Notes: generated by a model from the letters alone, not told the origin. A DNA stretch of 31,138 nt from DASUAO01 sp046484625 (GCA_046484625.1 JAWOIO010000155.1:1-31138), one strand, 5' to 3'. Positions 1-8,418 are shown, counted from the stretch's first letter. A program made the numbers and translations.

Positions 1-261
1 CTTGCGCTTCGCGGGCTTGCGCTTTGCGGGCTTGCGCGCGGTCGCCTTGCGCTTCGTGGCCTTCTTCTTCGTGGCCTTGCGCTTCGCGGGCTTGCGCGCG
101 GTCGCCTTGCGCTTCGCGGGCTTGCGCGCGGTCGCCTTGCGCTTCGTGGCCTTCTTCTTCGTGGCCTTCTTCTTCGTGGCCTTGCGCTTCGCGGGCTTGC
201 GCGCGGTCGCCTTGCGCTTCGTGGCCTTCTTCTTGACCGCCTTCTTCTTGACCGCCTTCTT
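1..261 (-). repeat. Imperfect tandem repeats encoding the lysine-rich tail
   Basis: About 260 bases consist of reiterated short units such as cttgcgcttcgcggg, cttgcgcgcggtcgc and cttcttcttcgtggc, in 15-nt or 30-nt steps. Read on the minus strand they encode 5-residue blocks (KRKPA, KRKAT, KKKAT, ATARK). All units are multiples of 3, so gain or loss of copies would change tail length without shifting the frame. The repeats continue to the window edge. Confidence 0.8.
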
Positions 262-468
262 CGGGGCAGCCGGCGTGGGCGCGGGTGCGCTCGGGGTCGG
301 TGGCGTCGGCGGCGCAGGCCGCGGCGCGGGCTCCCATGCCGGCGGTGCCGGCGGCGGGGTGGGGGGCGCGACCGGCGGCCGCGGTTCCCAGGCCGGTGGC
401 GAGGGGGCCGGTGCAGGCGGTGGCGGGGACCCGCCTCCGGGCGGTGGGTTCGGGGGCCAGGTGGACAT
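1..468 (-). CDS. Proline-rich protein with lysine/alanine-rich histone H1-like tail (partial, C-terminus off window)
   Basis: Reading leftward from the ATG at 468, the frame stays open for 156 codons to the window edge. The first ~70 residues are Pro/Gly/Ala-rich, beginning MSTWPPNPPP and containing the motif PPAWEP twice. From about residue 68 the sequence changes abruptly to Lys/Ala/Arg repeats of the types KKKAVKK, KKATKRK and ARKPAKRK. Such tails resemble the C-termini of eukaryotic histone H1, AlgP and the extended HU proteins of actinobacteria, and they bind DNA non-specifically by charge. No folded HU domain is visible in the part present. A purine-rich ribosome site (AAGGGAG) lies about 8 nt before the ATG, and a TACGCT -10 lies ~80 nt upstream. 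A nucleoid-associated or polyanion-binding role is inference from composition only. The opposite strand is also open, but it encodes only an odd Leu/Phe/Arg repeat and is treated as a shadow. Confidence 0.65.
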   Translation of the reverse strand, partial: MSTWPPNPPPGGGSPPPPAPAPSPPAWEPRPPVAPPTPPPAPPAWEPAPRPAPPTPPTPSAPAPTPAAPKKAVKKKAVKKKATKRKATARKPAKRKATKKKATKKKATKRKATARKPAKRKATARKPAKRKATKKKATKRKATARKPAKRKPAKRK

Positions 469-548
469 GAGTGTCGCTCCCTTCTCCGGCACGACGCCTG
501 CTCGAAGGCTCGAGGCCGGCGCGCGGATGATCACGCGGGTCTCCGTGG

Positions 549-554
549 AGCGTA
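549..554 (-). promoter_or_regulatory. Putative -10 (TACGCT) for the lysine-rich protein gene
   Basis: On the minus strand TACGCT matches the actinobacterial TANNNT -10 pattern. It lies between the A-type carrier stop codon (591) and the ATG at 468, giving a predicted leader of ~75 nt with its own ribosome site. No convincing -35 was found. The 122-base spacer otherwise holds only a weak 5-bp inverted repeat (501-514). Confidence 0.35.
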
Positions 555-590
555 ATGCTTCCCCGAGCGCGAGTGGAAGATGCCTGACCG

Positions 591-947
591 TCAGCTGAAG
601 GACTGACCGCAGCCGCAGCTGCGCTGCGCGTTGGGGTTGTTGATCGCGAACCCGGCCCCCTGGAGGCCGTCCTTGTAGTCGAGGGTCGCGCCGCCGAGCA
701 TCTGCTGACTCGCCGGGTCGATCACGACCTGGACGCCGTCGCGCTCGACCCGGAGGTCGTCGTCGGCGACGTCGGTGTCGAAGAACATCTCGTAGCTGAA
801 CCCGGAGCACCCACCGGGGCGCACCGCCACCCGGAGGAAGAGCTCGGCTTCGCTGGCCTCGGCTTCGATGAGGCTCTTGACCTTCGCCGCGGCCGGTTCG
901 CTCACGTGGAAGACCTGGTTGGCGTCGGTGACGGTGAACATCGACAT
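591..947 (-). CDS. erpA: A-type iron-sulfur cluster carrier (ErpA/IscA/HesB family)
   Basis: A 118-residue protein, normal for the family. It carries the three invariant cluster-ligand cysteines: C47 in PGGCSGF, then C111 and C113 in SCGCGQSF near the C-terminus. A-type carriers accept [2Fe-2S] or [4Fe-4S] clusters from the Suf or Isc scaffold and hand them to apo-enzymes in the cytoplasm. The ATG at 947 is preferred over the next Met (941) because AGGAGA lies 9 nt before it. The gene begins 31 nt after the stop of the SufR-like regulator on the same strand, so the two probably share a transcript. The Mrp ATPase diverges on the other side of the regulator, making a compact iron-sulfur locus. 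The family is certain; the choice between the ErpA and IscA names is not. Confidence 0.9.
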   Translation of the reverse strand: MSMFTVTDANQVFHVSEPAAAKVKSLIEAEASEAELFLRVAVRPGGCSGFSYEMFFDTDVADDDLRVERDGVQVVIDPASQQMLGGATLDYKDGLQGAGFAINNPNAQRSCGCGQSFS

Positions 948-978
948 GGTGGTGCTTCTCCTGTTGGTGTGGTCGGGA

Positions 979-1644
979 TCAGACCCCGGCGCCGACGGCC
1001 ACGGTCACATGGCACGGCTCGGGGTCGTACAACGTCGCGAACTCCTCGACTCTTCCCCCGCCCACCTGCTCCACGAGACCCTCGCACAGGCCGCGGTGCA
1101 GGTTGCAGACGAGCTCGGGATAGGCCTCTGCGAGCTCCTTGAAGGGGCAGTGCAGGAACTCGATCCGGGCGCCCCCCTCCGACGTCCCGTCGCCGGGAGC
1201 CGCGACCGGCTCGAACCCCAGTCCGTGGAGCTCGGCCTCGAGCGCGTCGACACACGATCGGGCACTGGTCCGCCGGCCCGCGGCGCGGCCCCACGAGTTC
1301 CCCGTCTGTGCTGCCTCCTCGGGGCTCGCTCCCACCCGCTCCGAGAGCGCCCCGAGCAGGCCGGCCAGGAGCGCGTGTGCGGGGGGATCGAACCCCAGGC
1401 CGGGCGCCCCATCGGCCAGGAAGTAGAGGTGCTGGGGCCGACCGACCGTCCCCCGGTGCACCGCCTCGACGTCGATGAGCCCCACGTCGCGCAGCCTCTC
1501 GAGGTGGAGGCGGATCGTGTTGGGGTGGACGCCGAGGCGGTCGGCGAGGTCCTGCGCCGCGAGCGCGCTCGTCGAGGTCGAGAGCTCGCGGTAGATCGCG
1601 TACCGCGTGTCGTCGGCGAGGGCCTTGAGGACGGGGAGCTCCAT
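979..1644 (-). CDS. SufR-like winged-helix transcriptional regulator, probably iron-sulfur sensing
   Basis: A 221-residue protein. The N-terminal ~75 residues form an ArsR/MarR-like winged helix, with a recognition-helix region around LGVHPNTIRLHLERL and a wing containing GRPQHLYFL. The C-terminal half contains clustered cysteines (HCPF, LVCNL, GLCEG and EPCHV) in the place where SufR-type repressors (COG2345) bind an iron-sulfur cluster. SufR represses suf genes when its cluster is intact. The downstream A-type carrier gene and the divergent mrp gene make the same logic likely here (inference). The ATG at 1644 is chosen because the winged-helix domain begins directly after it and a well-formed promoter ends 9 nt upstream. 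Cysteine spacing differs somewhat from cyanobacterial SufR, so cluster binding is not proven. Confidence 0.8.
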   Translation of the reverse strand: MELPVLKALADDTRYAIYRELSTSTSALAAQDLADRLGVHPNTIRLHLERLRDVGLIDVEAVHRGTVGRPQHLYFLADGAPGLGFDPPAHALLAGLLGALSERVGASPEEAAQTGNSWGRAAGRRTSARSCVDALEAELHGLGFEPVAAPGDGTSEGGARIEFLHCPFKELAEAYPELVCNLHRGLCEGLVEQVGGGRVEEFATLYDPEPCHVTVAVGAGV

Positions 1645-1653
1645 CGCTCGTCG

Positions 1654-1682
1654 ACGGTAGCCCGCGACGGGCATATTTTCAA
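1654..1682 (-). promoter_or_regulatory. Promoter of the SufR-like gene with an inverted repeat in the spacer
   Basis: On the minus strand a TTGAAA -35 (1677-1682) and a TACCGT -10 (1654-1659) are separated by exactly 17 nt. The -10 ends 9 nt before the ATG, so the transcript should have almost no leader. The spacer contains GCCCG-N3-CGGGC (1660-1672), a perfect 5-bp inverted repeat in the position expected for an autoregulatory operator. This is the best sigma70-type promoter seen in the window apart from that of hsp20. Confidence 0.6.
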
Positions 1683-1688
1683 GGTTGG

Positions 1689-1730
1689 TATTGTTTTTAC
1701 CTGTACGACCCGGCGCTGTACGACCGGGCG
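1689..1730 (+). promoter_or_regulatory. Putative mrp promoter and 15-bp tandem direct repeat
   Basis: TATTGT (1689-1694) in an unusually AT-rich stretch could be the -10 of mrp. It is followed by two tandem copies of a 15-mer, ctgtacgacccggcg (1701-1715) and ctgtacgaccgggcg (1716-1730), differing at one base. The repeats would lie at the start of the mrp leader and could be a protein- or RNA-level control site. Their function is unknown. Confidence 0.4.
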
Positions 1731-1774
1731 CTGCCCGATCGATCCGCCGCTCCCTCCTGTCAGGAATCGCCCCC

Positions 1775-2950
1775 ATGAGCCGAGCAACCCCCACTGTCGA
1801 CCAGGTGCGTCGCGTGCTCGCAGGGGTCATGGACCCCGAGCTCAAGGCGAGCATCACCGACCTCGGAATGGTCGGCGAGATCTCGATCGACGCCCATGGC
1901 GTGGTGACGGTGCCGGTGGTGCTCACCACCGCGGGATGCCCGCTCCGCCACCAGATCAAGGTCGACGTCGAGTCGAAGGTGCTCGGCCTCCCCGGGGTCG
2001 AGTCGGTCCGGGTCGAGTACGGGGAGATGACCGGCGAGCAGAAGGCCGCCGCCATGTCGCGCGCCCGGTTCCAGGCCCGCGACCACGCGGCGCCGACCGA
2101 GGTCGCGGCGACGACCCGGGTCCTCGCCGTCGCCAGCGGCAAGGGCGGCGTCGGCAAGTCGTCGATCACGGTGAACCTCGCGGCCGCGCTCGCCGCGCGC
2201 GGCTTGTCCGTCGGTGTCCTCGATGCCGACATCTGGGGCTTCAGCGTCCCGCGCATGTTGGGGATCGACGAGCGGCTCGGTGGGAGCGACGGGAAGATCG
2301 AGCCGATCGACGTCCCGGTCGAGGCGAGCGACGGAGGACCCACCGGGCGTCTCGCCGTGGTGTCGATGGGGTTCCTCGTGGACGACGAGCGCAGCGCCTT
2401 GATGTGGCGTGGCCTCGTGCTGACCCGAGCCCTCGAGCAGTTCCTGACCGACGTTCGGTGGGGCGAGCTTGACTACCTCCTCATCGACATGCCCCCGGGC
2501 ACCGGCGACATCCAGATGGGACTCGCTCGGATGCTGCCACAGGCCGAGATGCTGGTCGTCACGACCCCGGCGCGGGCGGCCCAGAACGTCGCGTCGCGCG
2601 TCGCCGACATGGCTCGTCGATCGCACATGAAGGTCGCGGGTGTGGTCGAGAACATGACCGCGTTCGTCGCGCCGTCTGGCGAGCGCTACCCGCTCTTCGG
2701 CGAGGGCGGCGGTGAGGCCCTCGCCCACGACATCGACGCGCCCCTGCTCGCGCAGATCCCGATCGAGCCCGACGTCGCGACCGGCGGCGACCGCGGCCTA
2801 CCGGCAGTGCTCGCCGCGCCCCACGCTGCAGCAGCACTGGCGTTCCGCGACCTGGCCACGGCGATCGTCGAGGACGTGCTCCCTCCGATCGAGATGGCCG
2901 GGTGCACGGCCCGGATGATGGAGCTGATCGGACAGGTCGACGCGACCTGA
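1775..2950 (+). CDS. mrp: Mrp/ApbC (NBP35-type) P-loop ATPase, iron-sulfur cluster carrier
   Basis: A 391-residue protein. Residues ~1-90 are an MIP18/DUF59 domain with the conserved TTAGCP around C55. After a linker, residues ~114-360 form a ParA/MinD-like ATPase with deviant Walker A SGKGGVGKSS (121-130), then DADIWGFS and the LIDMPPGTGD switch. Mrp proteins bind and transfer [4Fe-4S] clusters and hydrolyse ATP in the cytoplasm. The start at 1775 has CAGGA upstream, and DUF59 begins right after it. Most characterised homologues have a CxxC after the VENM motif for dimer cluster binding. Here that position reads APSG (residues 299-302), so the classical site is missing. The gene diverges from the SufR-like/erpA pair and converges with the MBL gene, with only 1 nt between their stop codons. 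Confidence 0.92.
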   Translation: MSRATPTVDQVRRVLAGVMDPELKASITDLGMVGEISIDAHGVVTVPVVLTTAGCPLRHQIKVDVESKVLGLPGVESVRVEYGEMTGEQKAAAMSRARFQARDHAAPTEVAATTRVLAVASGKGGVGKSSITVNLAAALAARGLSVGVLDADIWGFSVPRMLGIDERLGGSDGKIEPIDVPVEASDGGPTGRLAVVSMGFLVDDERSALMWRGLVLTRALEQFLTDVRWGELDYLLIDMPPGTGDIQMGLARMLPQAEMLVVTTPARAAQNVASRVADMARRSHMKVAGVVENMTAFVAPSGERYPLFGEGGGEALAHDIDAPLLAQIPIEPDVATGGDRGLPAVLAAPHAAAALAFRDLATAIVEDVLPPIEMAGCTARMMELIGQVDAT

Positions 2951-2951
2951 G

Positions 2952-3793
2952 CTACGTCGCGCGCCACACCGATCGGGCCGAGGTCCCCTCGACCTTCCCG
3001 TCGGCCCTCAGCTTCACGAGATGCGCGTGCACCTGCCACCCCGCGGCCTCGACCAGCTCGGTCGGCAGGTCCTGATCGCCGTAGATCTCGCGCACGAGGT
3101 CGCGCACCTTGACGTCGCCGAGCTTCGCCACGAGCCGCAGGACCTGGCGCTCACGCTGCTTGCGGTGCGCGACGTACTCGTCGATCCGCGCCTTGGGCTC
3201 CTCGATCACATCCCCGTGACCGGGCGCCAGCCGGCTGAGCCGGAGCTTCCGGAGGCGTTCGAGCGAGGCGAGATAGACCGCCATGTCGCCACCGCGCGCC
3301 GGGTTCACCACGGACCACGTCCCGTCGAGCACGGTGTCGCCCGTGAAGAGCAGCCGCTCCTCCTCGAGTCGGAAGCACACGTGGTTCGGAGCGTGGCCCG
3401 GGGTGTGGAGCACCTCGAGCGCGAACTCGGTGCCGTCGATCGTGTCACCGTCGGCGATGGTGCGATCGGGCACGATCCCGCTGCCGTCCTTGTCGCGCTT
3501 CGCGAACCCGAGGACCTCCGCACCGGTCGCCTTCACCACCCGCGCCGTCGCCGGCGCGTGGTCGGGGTGGGTATGGGTGAGCAGGACCCAGCGAACCCGC
3601 TCCCGCATCGACGCGCCCACGATCGCGTCGACGTGCGCCTTGTCGTCGGGGCCAGGGTCGATCACCGCGACCTCGTCGATGCCGACGAGGTAGGTGTTGG
3701 TCCCGGGACCGGTGAACGGACCCGGGTTGGGCGCGACGATCCGCCGCACGAGCGGGGACAGCGCGCTCGGGACCCCGGGGGTGAGATCGGGCA

Positions 3794-3794
<1 letters not shown>
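2952..3794 (-). CDS. MBL-fold metallo-hydrolase (LACTB2-like)
   Basis: A 280-residue protein with the metal-binding motif HTHPDH (74-79), later GHAPNH, FTGDTVLDG and PGHG, in the canonical order of the metallo-beta-lactamase fold. The ~70-residue C-terminal segment is helical and winged-helix-like (EYVAHRKQRERQVL, then a region ending in LRADGKVEG). It resembles the C-terminal domain of the human LACTB2 group, which includes a mitochondrial endoribonuclease. The substrate here is unknown; an RNA or a small thioester/lactone are both possible. Its ATG overlaps the stop of the upstream Nudix gene by one base (TGATG), so the two are translationally coupled and likely act in one process. Confidence 0.85.
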
Positions 3795-4714
<920 letters not shown>

Positions 4715-4720
4715 CGGACC

Positions 4721-4726
4721 ATCCTA
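4721..4726 (-). promoter_or_regulatory. Leaderless -10 (TAGGAT) for the Nudix-MBL operon
   Basis: TAGGAT on the minus strand ends 6 nt before the GTG at 4714, placing transcription initiation at or next to the start codon. No ribosome site precedes the GTG. No -35 was recognised. Confidence 0.5.
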
Positions 4727-4828
4727 CGCCCGCCTCCCGAGTCGTCGGTCCGGGACCGATGGGCGGAACCGGAGCCTCGAACCCTGAGACTCGGTCCGGT
4801 GCCCGGTGAGTCGAGCGCATGCGGGGCG

Positions 4829-4834
4829 TACGAT
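4829..4834 (+). promoter_or_regulatory. Leaderless -10 (TACGAT) for selAB
   Basis: TACGAT is followed by 8 nt and then GTG at 4843. An upstream in-frame ATG (4819) would lie before the predicted transcript start. This supports the GTG as the true selA start. Confidence 0.55.
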
Positions 4835-4842
4835 CGCGCGTC

Positions 4843-6198
4843 GTGGATCCCCGTCGCGCGCTCCCTGCGATCGAGCGTGTCATCGCCGCGCTGTCCGACG
4901 AGCGGGACCCGCTGCCGCAGGCCGTGCTCGCACGATGCGCCCGAGACGCCGTCGACGCGGCCAGGGCGCGGGTTGCAGAGGGTGGCGAGGTCGCACCGGA
5001 CGACGTGATCGCGGACGCGCGCGCACGCGCCGGACTCCTCGAGCATCGGATGCTGAGGCCGGTGCTGAACGCGACCGGGGTGATCGTGCACACGAACCTC
5101 GGACGGGTTCCGTTGGGTGCCGCGGACCTCGAGGCAGCCGCCCGCATCGCTTCGGGCTACTCGAACCTGGAGTACCGCCTCGACGAGGGCCGCCGCGGCT
5201 CTCGCCACGAGCATGCAGGGAGTCTCCTCGCGCTCGCCTGCGGTGCCGAGTCCGGCATCGTCGTGAACAACAATGCGGCGGCCGTGCTCCTCGCACTCGG
5301 CGCCGTCGCTCGGGACCACGAGGTGATCGTCTCCCGGGGTGAGCTCGTGGAGATCGGAGGCGGGTTCCGCGTCCCGGAGATCATGGCCGAGTCGGGATGC
5401 CGCCTCATCGAGGTCGGGACCACGAACCGGACCCGCCGCGACGACTACGCGAACGCGATCACGTCGGAGACCGCGCTCGTCCTCAAGGTGCATGCGTCGA
5501 ACTACCGGATGGTCGGCTTCACCGAGACGACGCCGGTCTCCGCGCTCGCCGGCTTGGGCCCTCCGGTCATGGTCGACGCCGGGTCGGGGCTGCTCGACGA
5601 CCGCACGCCGTGGCTCCTGCACCGCCCGTCGTGGCTGGCCGACGAGCCGGGGATCCGCCAGGCCGTCGACGACGGCGCCGACCTCGTCACCTTCTCCGGC
5701 GACAAGCTCCTCGGCGGGCCCCAGGCGGGGATCATCCTCGGACGGGCCGACCTCGTCGACCGCATCTCGAGCCACCCTCTGGCGCGGGCGGTGCGCGCCG
5801 ACAAGCTCACGCTCGCCGCGCTCCAACACGTGGCGCTCGCCTACCTCAGGGGGGACGCGGCGCGGCTGCCGTTGTGGCGCATGGCGACCGCGCCGCTCGA
5901 CGGTCTCCGATCCCGCGCCGAGACGATCGCCGCCGACGTGCCGAACGCGAAGGTGGTCGAATCCGAGGCCGTGGCGGGCGGAGGCTCGCTCCCCGGCCTC
6001 ACCATCCCGTCGATCGGCGTCAGCGTCGAGGTCGACGATCCCGACCGCGTCCTCGCGGGACTCCACGAGCGCGACGTCGTCGCACGGATCGTCGAGGACG
6101 CGGTCCTCGCAGACGTCCGAACCGTGGACCCGGCCGACGACCCGGCCCTTGCGGAGGCGCTCCGGGACGCGGTTGCGTCCGCTGCTTCGCCCGCGTGA
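4843..6198 (+). CDS. selA: L-seryl-tRNA(Sec) selenium transferase SelA
   Basis: A 451-residue PLP enzyme that converts Ser-tRNA(Sec) to selenocysteinyl-tRNA(Sec) using selenophosphate. Diagnostic stretches are an N-terminal RRALPAIERVI, the block NATGVIVHTNLGR, GTTNRTRRDDY, and the PLP-lysine motif TFSGDKLLGG with Lys288. The GTG at 4843 is selected because the first residues (DPRRALP) match the usual SelA beginning and a TACGAT -10 sits 8 nt upstream; an ATG 24 nt further upstream is the alternative. Its stop overlaps the selB start (TGATG), so the pair is translationally coupled. Neither selD nor a tRNA-Sec gene was seen in this window. Confidence 0.93.
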   Translation: MDPRRALPAIERVIAALSDERDPLPQAVLARCARDAVDAARARVAEGGEVAPDDVIADARARAGLLEHRMLRPVLNATGVIVHTNLGRVPLGAADLEAAARIASGYSNLEYRLDEGRRGSRHEHAGSLLALACGAESGIVVNNNAAAVLLALGAVARDHEVIVSRGELVEIGGGFRVPEIMAESGCRLIEVGTTNRTRRDDYANAITSETALVLKVHASNYRMVGFTETTPVSALAGLGPPVMVDAGSGLLDDRTPWLLHRPSWLADEPGIRQAVDDGADLVTFSGDKLLGGPQAGIILGRADLVDRISSHPLARAVRADKLTLAALQHVALAYLRGDAARLPLWRMATAPLDGLRSRAETIAADVPNAKVVESEAVAGGGSLPGLTIPSIGVSVEVDDPDRVLAGLHERDVVARIVEDAVLADVRTVDPADDPALAEALRDAVASAASPA

Positions 6199-8018
6199 TG
6201 CGAACGGTCGCGACGGCGGGCCACGTCGATCACGGGAAGTCCTCGTTGGTCATCGCCCTCACCGGGACCGACCCGGACCGATTCCCGGAGGAGAAGGCGC
6301 GTGGCCTGACCATCGACCTCGGGTTCGCCTTCTGCACGCTCGCGTCCGGAATCGAGGTCGGCTTCGTCGACGTCCCCGGCCACGTGCGGTTCATCAAGAA
6401 CATGCTGGCGGGGGTCGGCGCGGTCGACGTCGCGCTCATCGTCGTCGCGGCGCCCGAAGGTTGGATGCCCCAGAGCGAGGAGCACCTCCGCGTCCTGGAG
6501 CTCCTCGGGGTCACCCGCGGCCTCGTCGTCATCACCAAGGCCGACCTCGTCGACGAGGAGACCCTGGACATCGCGCAGCTCGAGATCGAGGACCGGCTCG
6601 CCGACTCACCGCTGCGCGGGGCACCGATCGTTCGCTGCGACTCGATCTCGGGGCGCGGCATCGACGAGGTGCGCGCCGCGCTCGACGGACTCCTCGCTGA
6701 CGCGCCGCCACCTGCCGACACCGGGTGCGCGCGACTTTGGGTCGACCGCGTGTTCGCGGCGAAGGGAGCCGGGACGGTCGTGACCGGAACCCTCACCAGG
6801 GGGCCGCTCTCCGTCGACGAAGACGTCGAGGTGGGATCGCCGCCGCACCGGGCACGGGTGCGGTCGATCGAGACGGCCGGTCGACGCGTGGCGAGCGTGG
6901 CACCGGGTGCCCGGGTCGCGCTGAACCTCGTCGGCGTCGACCACCACGAGATCAGCCGCGGTGACGCAGTCGTGACGGTCGGCGGCTGGACCCGAGCGCG
7001 GGTCGCCGACGTGGCAGTGGAATGGGTCCCGGGGGCGAAGCGTCGCAAGCGCGGCCGACTGCAGGCGTACGTCGGGTCGGGCGAGCACCGCGTGTGGTTC
7101 CGCGAGCTCGACGACGCGGGTCGATTCGCCCGACTCCGGTTCTCCGACCGGATATCGCTCGCGATCGACGACCGCGTGGTGCTCAGAGACGCCGGTTCGA
7201 GCAGCACCATCGCCGGCGCGACGGTGCTCGACCTGGATCCGTCGTCCAAGGTCCGCGACGCCGCCGACGCGCTCGACCTGCCGCGCCACGCGCGCCTGCT
7301 CCGGTCCCGTCCCTGGGCGTCGGTCGGCGACCTGGCCCTCCTGGGCGGCTGGTCGGAGGAACACGCCCGGGTCGTCGCCTCGGCGATGGTCGAGGAGGCG
7401 GTGGCGGTCCGGGTCGACACCTGGCTCGTGGACCCTGACGCGCTCGAGCGCGTGCGATCCGATGCCGCGACACTCGTGGTCGCGCACCATCGCGCGCACC
7501 CTCACGAAGCAGGGATGGACCTCGCAGCCGTTGCCGGCGCGGTCGGGTTGGAGCCCGAGAAGCTGCGCGCCGCGCTCGCAGGAAGCGCCGACCTGGTCGT
7601 CAGTCGGGGCACGGTCCGCCACGCCTCCCACGCGAAGGCATCGGACTCACCGGAGGCGATCGCACTCGTCACTGCGCTCGGCGCGAACCCGTTCTCCCCC
7701 CCCAGTCCGTCGTCCGTCGGCGCTCAGGACGCGCTCGTCCGGCCACTCGTTCGGGAGGGGGTGCTCGTCGATCTCGACGGCGTGGTGTTCACCGGCGCAG
7801 CGCTCGACGCAGCCCGCACCCGCATCGTCGACGTGCTGCGCACCCAGGGCACAGTGACCGTGGCCGACGTGCGCGACGCCCTCGGCTCGACCCGCAAGTA
7901 CGTGCTGCCGATCCTGGGGTGGCTGGACCGGACCGGAGTGACGCGCCGCCGCGGCGACGATCGGATCCCGGGGCCCACAAGCGGCCTCGAACCGGCGAAC
8001 AGCGACGTCAGCGAGTGA
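6198..8018 (+). CDS. selB: Selenocysteine-specific elongation factor SelB
   Basis: A 606-residue translational GTPase close in length to E. coli SelB (about 614). G1 is GHVDHGKS (8-15), G3 is DVPGH and the G4-like motif is ITKADLVD. EF-Tu-like beta-barrel domains II and III follow, and the C-terminal ~200 residues form winged-helix repeats, the last around VADVRDALGSTRKYVLPILGWLD split by charged loops. In bacteria the C-terminal winged helices read the SECIS hairpin downstream of UGA while the G domain delivers Sec-tRNA. The ATG overlaps the selA stop by one base. It converges on whiB, with a 36-nt gap that contains only a weak imperfect hairpin. Confidence 0.93.
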   Translation: MRTVATAGHVDHGKSSLVIALTGTDPDRFPEEKARGLTIDLGFAFCTLASGIEVGFVDVPGHVRFIKNMLAGVGAVDVALIVVAAPEGWMPQSEEHLRVLELLGVTRGLVVITKADLVDEETLDIAQLEIEDRLADSPLRGAPIVRCDSISGRGIDEVRAALDGLLADAPPPADTGCARLWVDRVFAAKGAGTVVTGTLTRGPLSVDEDVEVGSPPHRARVRSIETAGRRVASVAPGARVALNLVGVDHHEISRGDAVVTVGGWTRARVADVAVEWVPGAKRRKRGRLQAYVGSGEHRVWFRELDDAGRFARLRFSDRISLAIDDRVVLRDAGSSSTIAGATVLDLDPSSKVRDAADALDLPRHARLLRSRPWASVGDLALLGGWSEEHARVVASAMVEEAVAVRVDTWLVDPDALERVRSDAATLVVAHHRAHPHEAGMDLAAVAGAVGLEPEKLRAALAGSADLVVSRGTVRHASHAKASDSPEAIALVTALGANPFSPPSPSSVGAQDALVRPLVREGVLVDLDGVVFTGAALDAARTRIVDVLRTQGTVTVADVRDALGSTRKYVLPILGWLDRTGVTRRRGDDRIPGPTSGLEPANSDVSE

Positions 8019-8054
8019 TCGTGCCGGCGCATGAGGCTCGGGATGTGCCCGGAC

Positions 8055-8321
8055 TCAGCCCTCGATCGACTGGCCCGAGAATGCCCGGCGTTCGACTTCG
8101 TTGAGGCCACCCCAGATGCCGTGCGGCTCCCGGATCCGGACCGCATAGTCGAGGCACGGATCGATCACCGGGCAGTCGCTGCAGATCGACTTCGCCCGTG
8201 CCTCGCGCTCGTCGCGTTCGGCGCGGGTCTCGGCGGCGGCAGGCGGGAAGAACAGCACCGCCTCCGGGCCACGGCACGAAGCGTCTCGCTGCCAGAGCTC
8301 CTCTTCGGTTCGAACGGCCAC
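8055..8321 (-). CDS. WhiB-family iron-sulfur transcriptional regulator
   Basis: An 88-residue protein with the four ligands of the WhiB [4Fe-4S] cluster: C16, then C47-x2-C50-x5-C56. The beta-turn motif GIWGG (68-72) is followed by a basic segment (ERRAF). WhiB proteins bind sigma factor and DNA and respond to oxygen, NO or redox state. The GTG at 8321 is chosen because AAGGGGGG lies 4-5 nt before it and the conserved WQRDASC region begins shortly after. Longer in-frame alternatives would add a non-conserved leader. It lies beyond an NfeD-like gene that diverges from a Get3/ArsA-like pair, reminiscent of the mycobacterial whiB4 (Rv3681c) next to Rv3680-Rv3679. Whether it is a WhiB4 orthologue cannot be decided by eye. 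Confidence 0.92.
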   Translation of the reverse strand: MAVRTEEELWQRDASCRGPEAVLFFPPAAAETRAERDEREARAKSICSDCPVIDPCLDYAVRIREPHGIWGGLNEVERRAFSGQSIEG

Positions 8322-8360
8322 CGGCCCCCCTTGCGTGGCTCGTCCCGTAGGTCGCGCGGG

Positions 8361-8390
8361 AACATACCGCCGAAGGGCCGCATCCGACAA
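8361..8390 (-). promoter_or_regulatory. Putative whiB promoter
   Basis: On the minus strand TTGTCG (8385-8390) and TATGTT (8361-8366) are spaced 18 nt apart. The predicted leader is ~32 nt and contains the purine-rich ribosome site. The promoter sits in the 97-nt gap after the NfeD gene, so whiB can be transcribed on its own. Confidence 0.5.
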
Positions 8391-8418
8391 GGCCGCGCCG
8401 AGTGCGGGTGCACACGGG

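Noticed and set aside
1..261. CRISPR array
   Set aside because: The repeats are contiguous, coding and multiples of three, without unique spacers.
2..598. Open plus-strand frame encoding Leu/Phe/Ala/Arg repeats
   Set aside because: It is the antisense image of the lysine/alanine-rich minus-strand gene, with no ribosome site and an implausible composition.
979..2343. Long minus-strand frame running from the SufR-like gene through mrp
   Set aside because: The upstream part is antisense to mrp. The recognisable protein starts at 1644 after a good promoter.
8019..8054. Terminator hairpin between selB and whiB
   Set aside because: Only an imperfect 7-bp pairing (GGCGCAT / ATGTGCC) is present, too weak to call.
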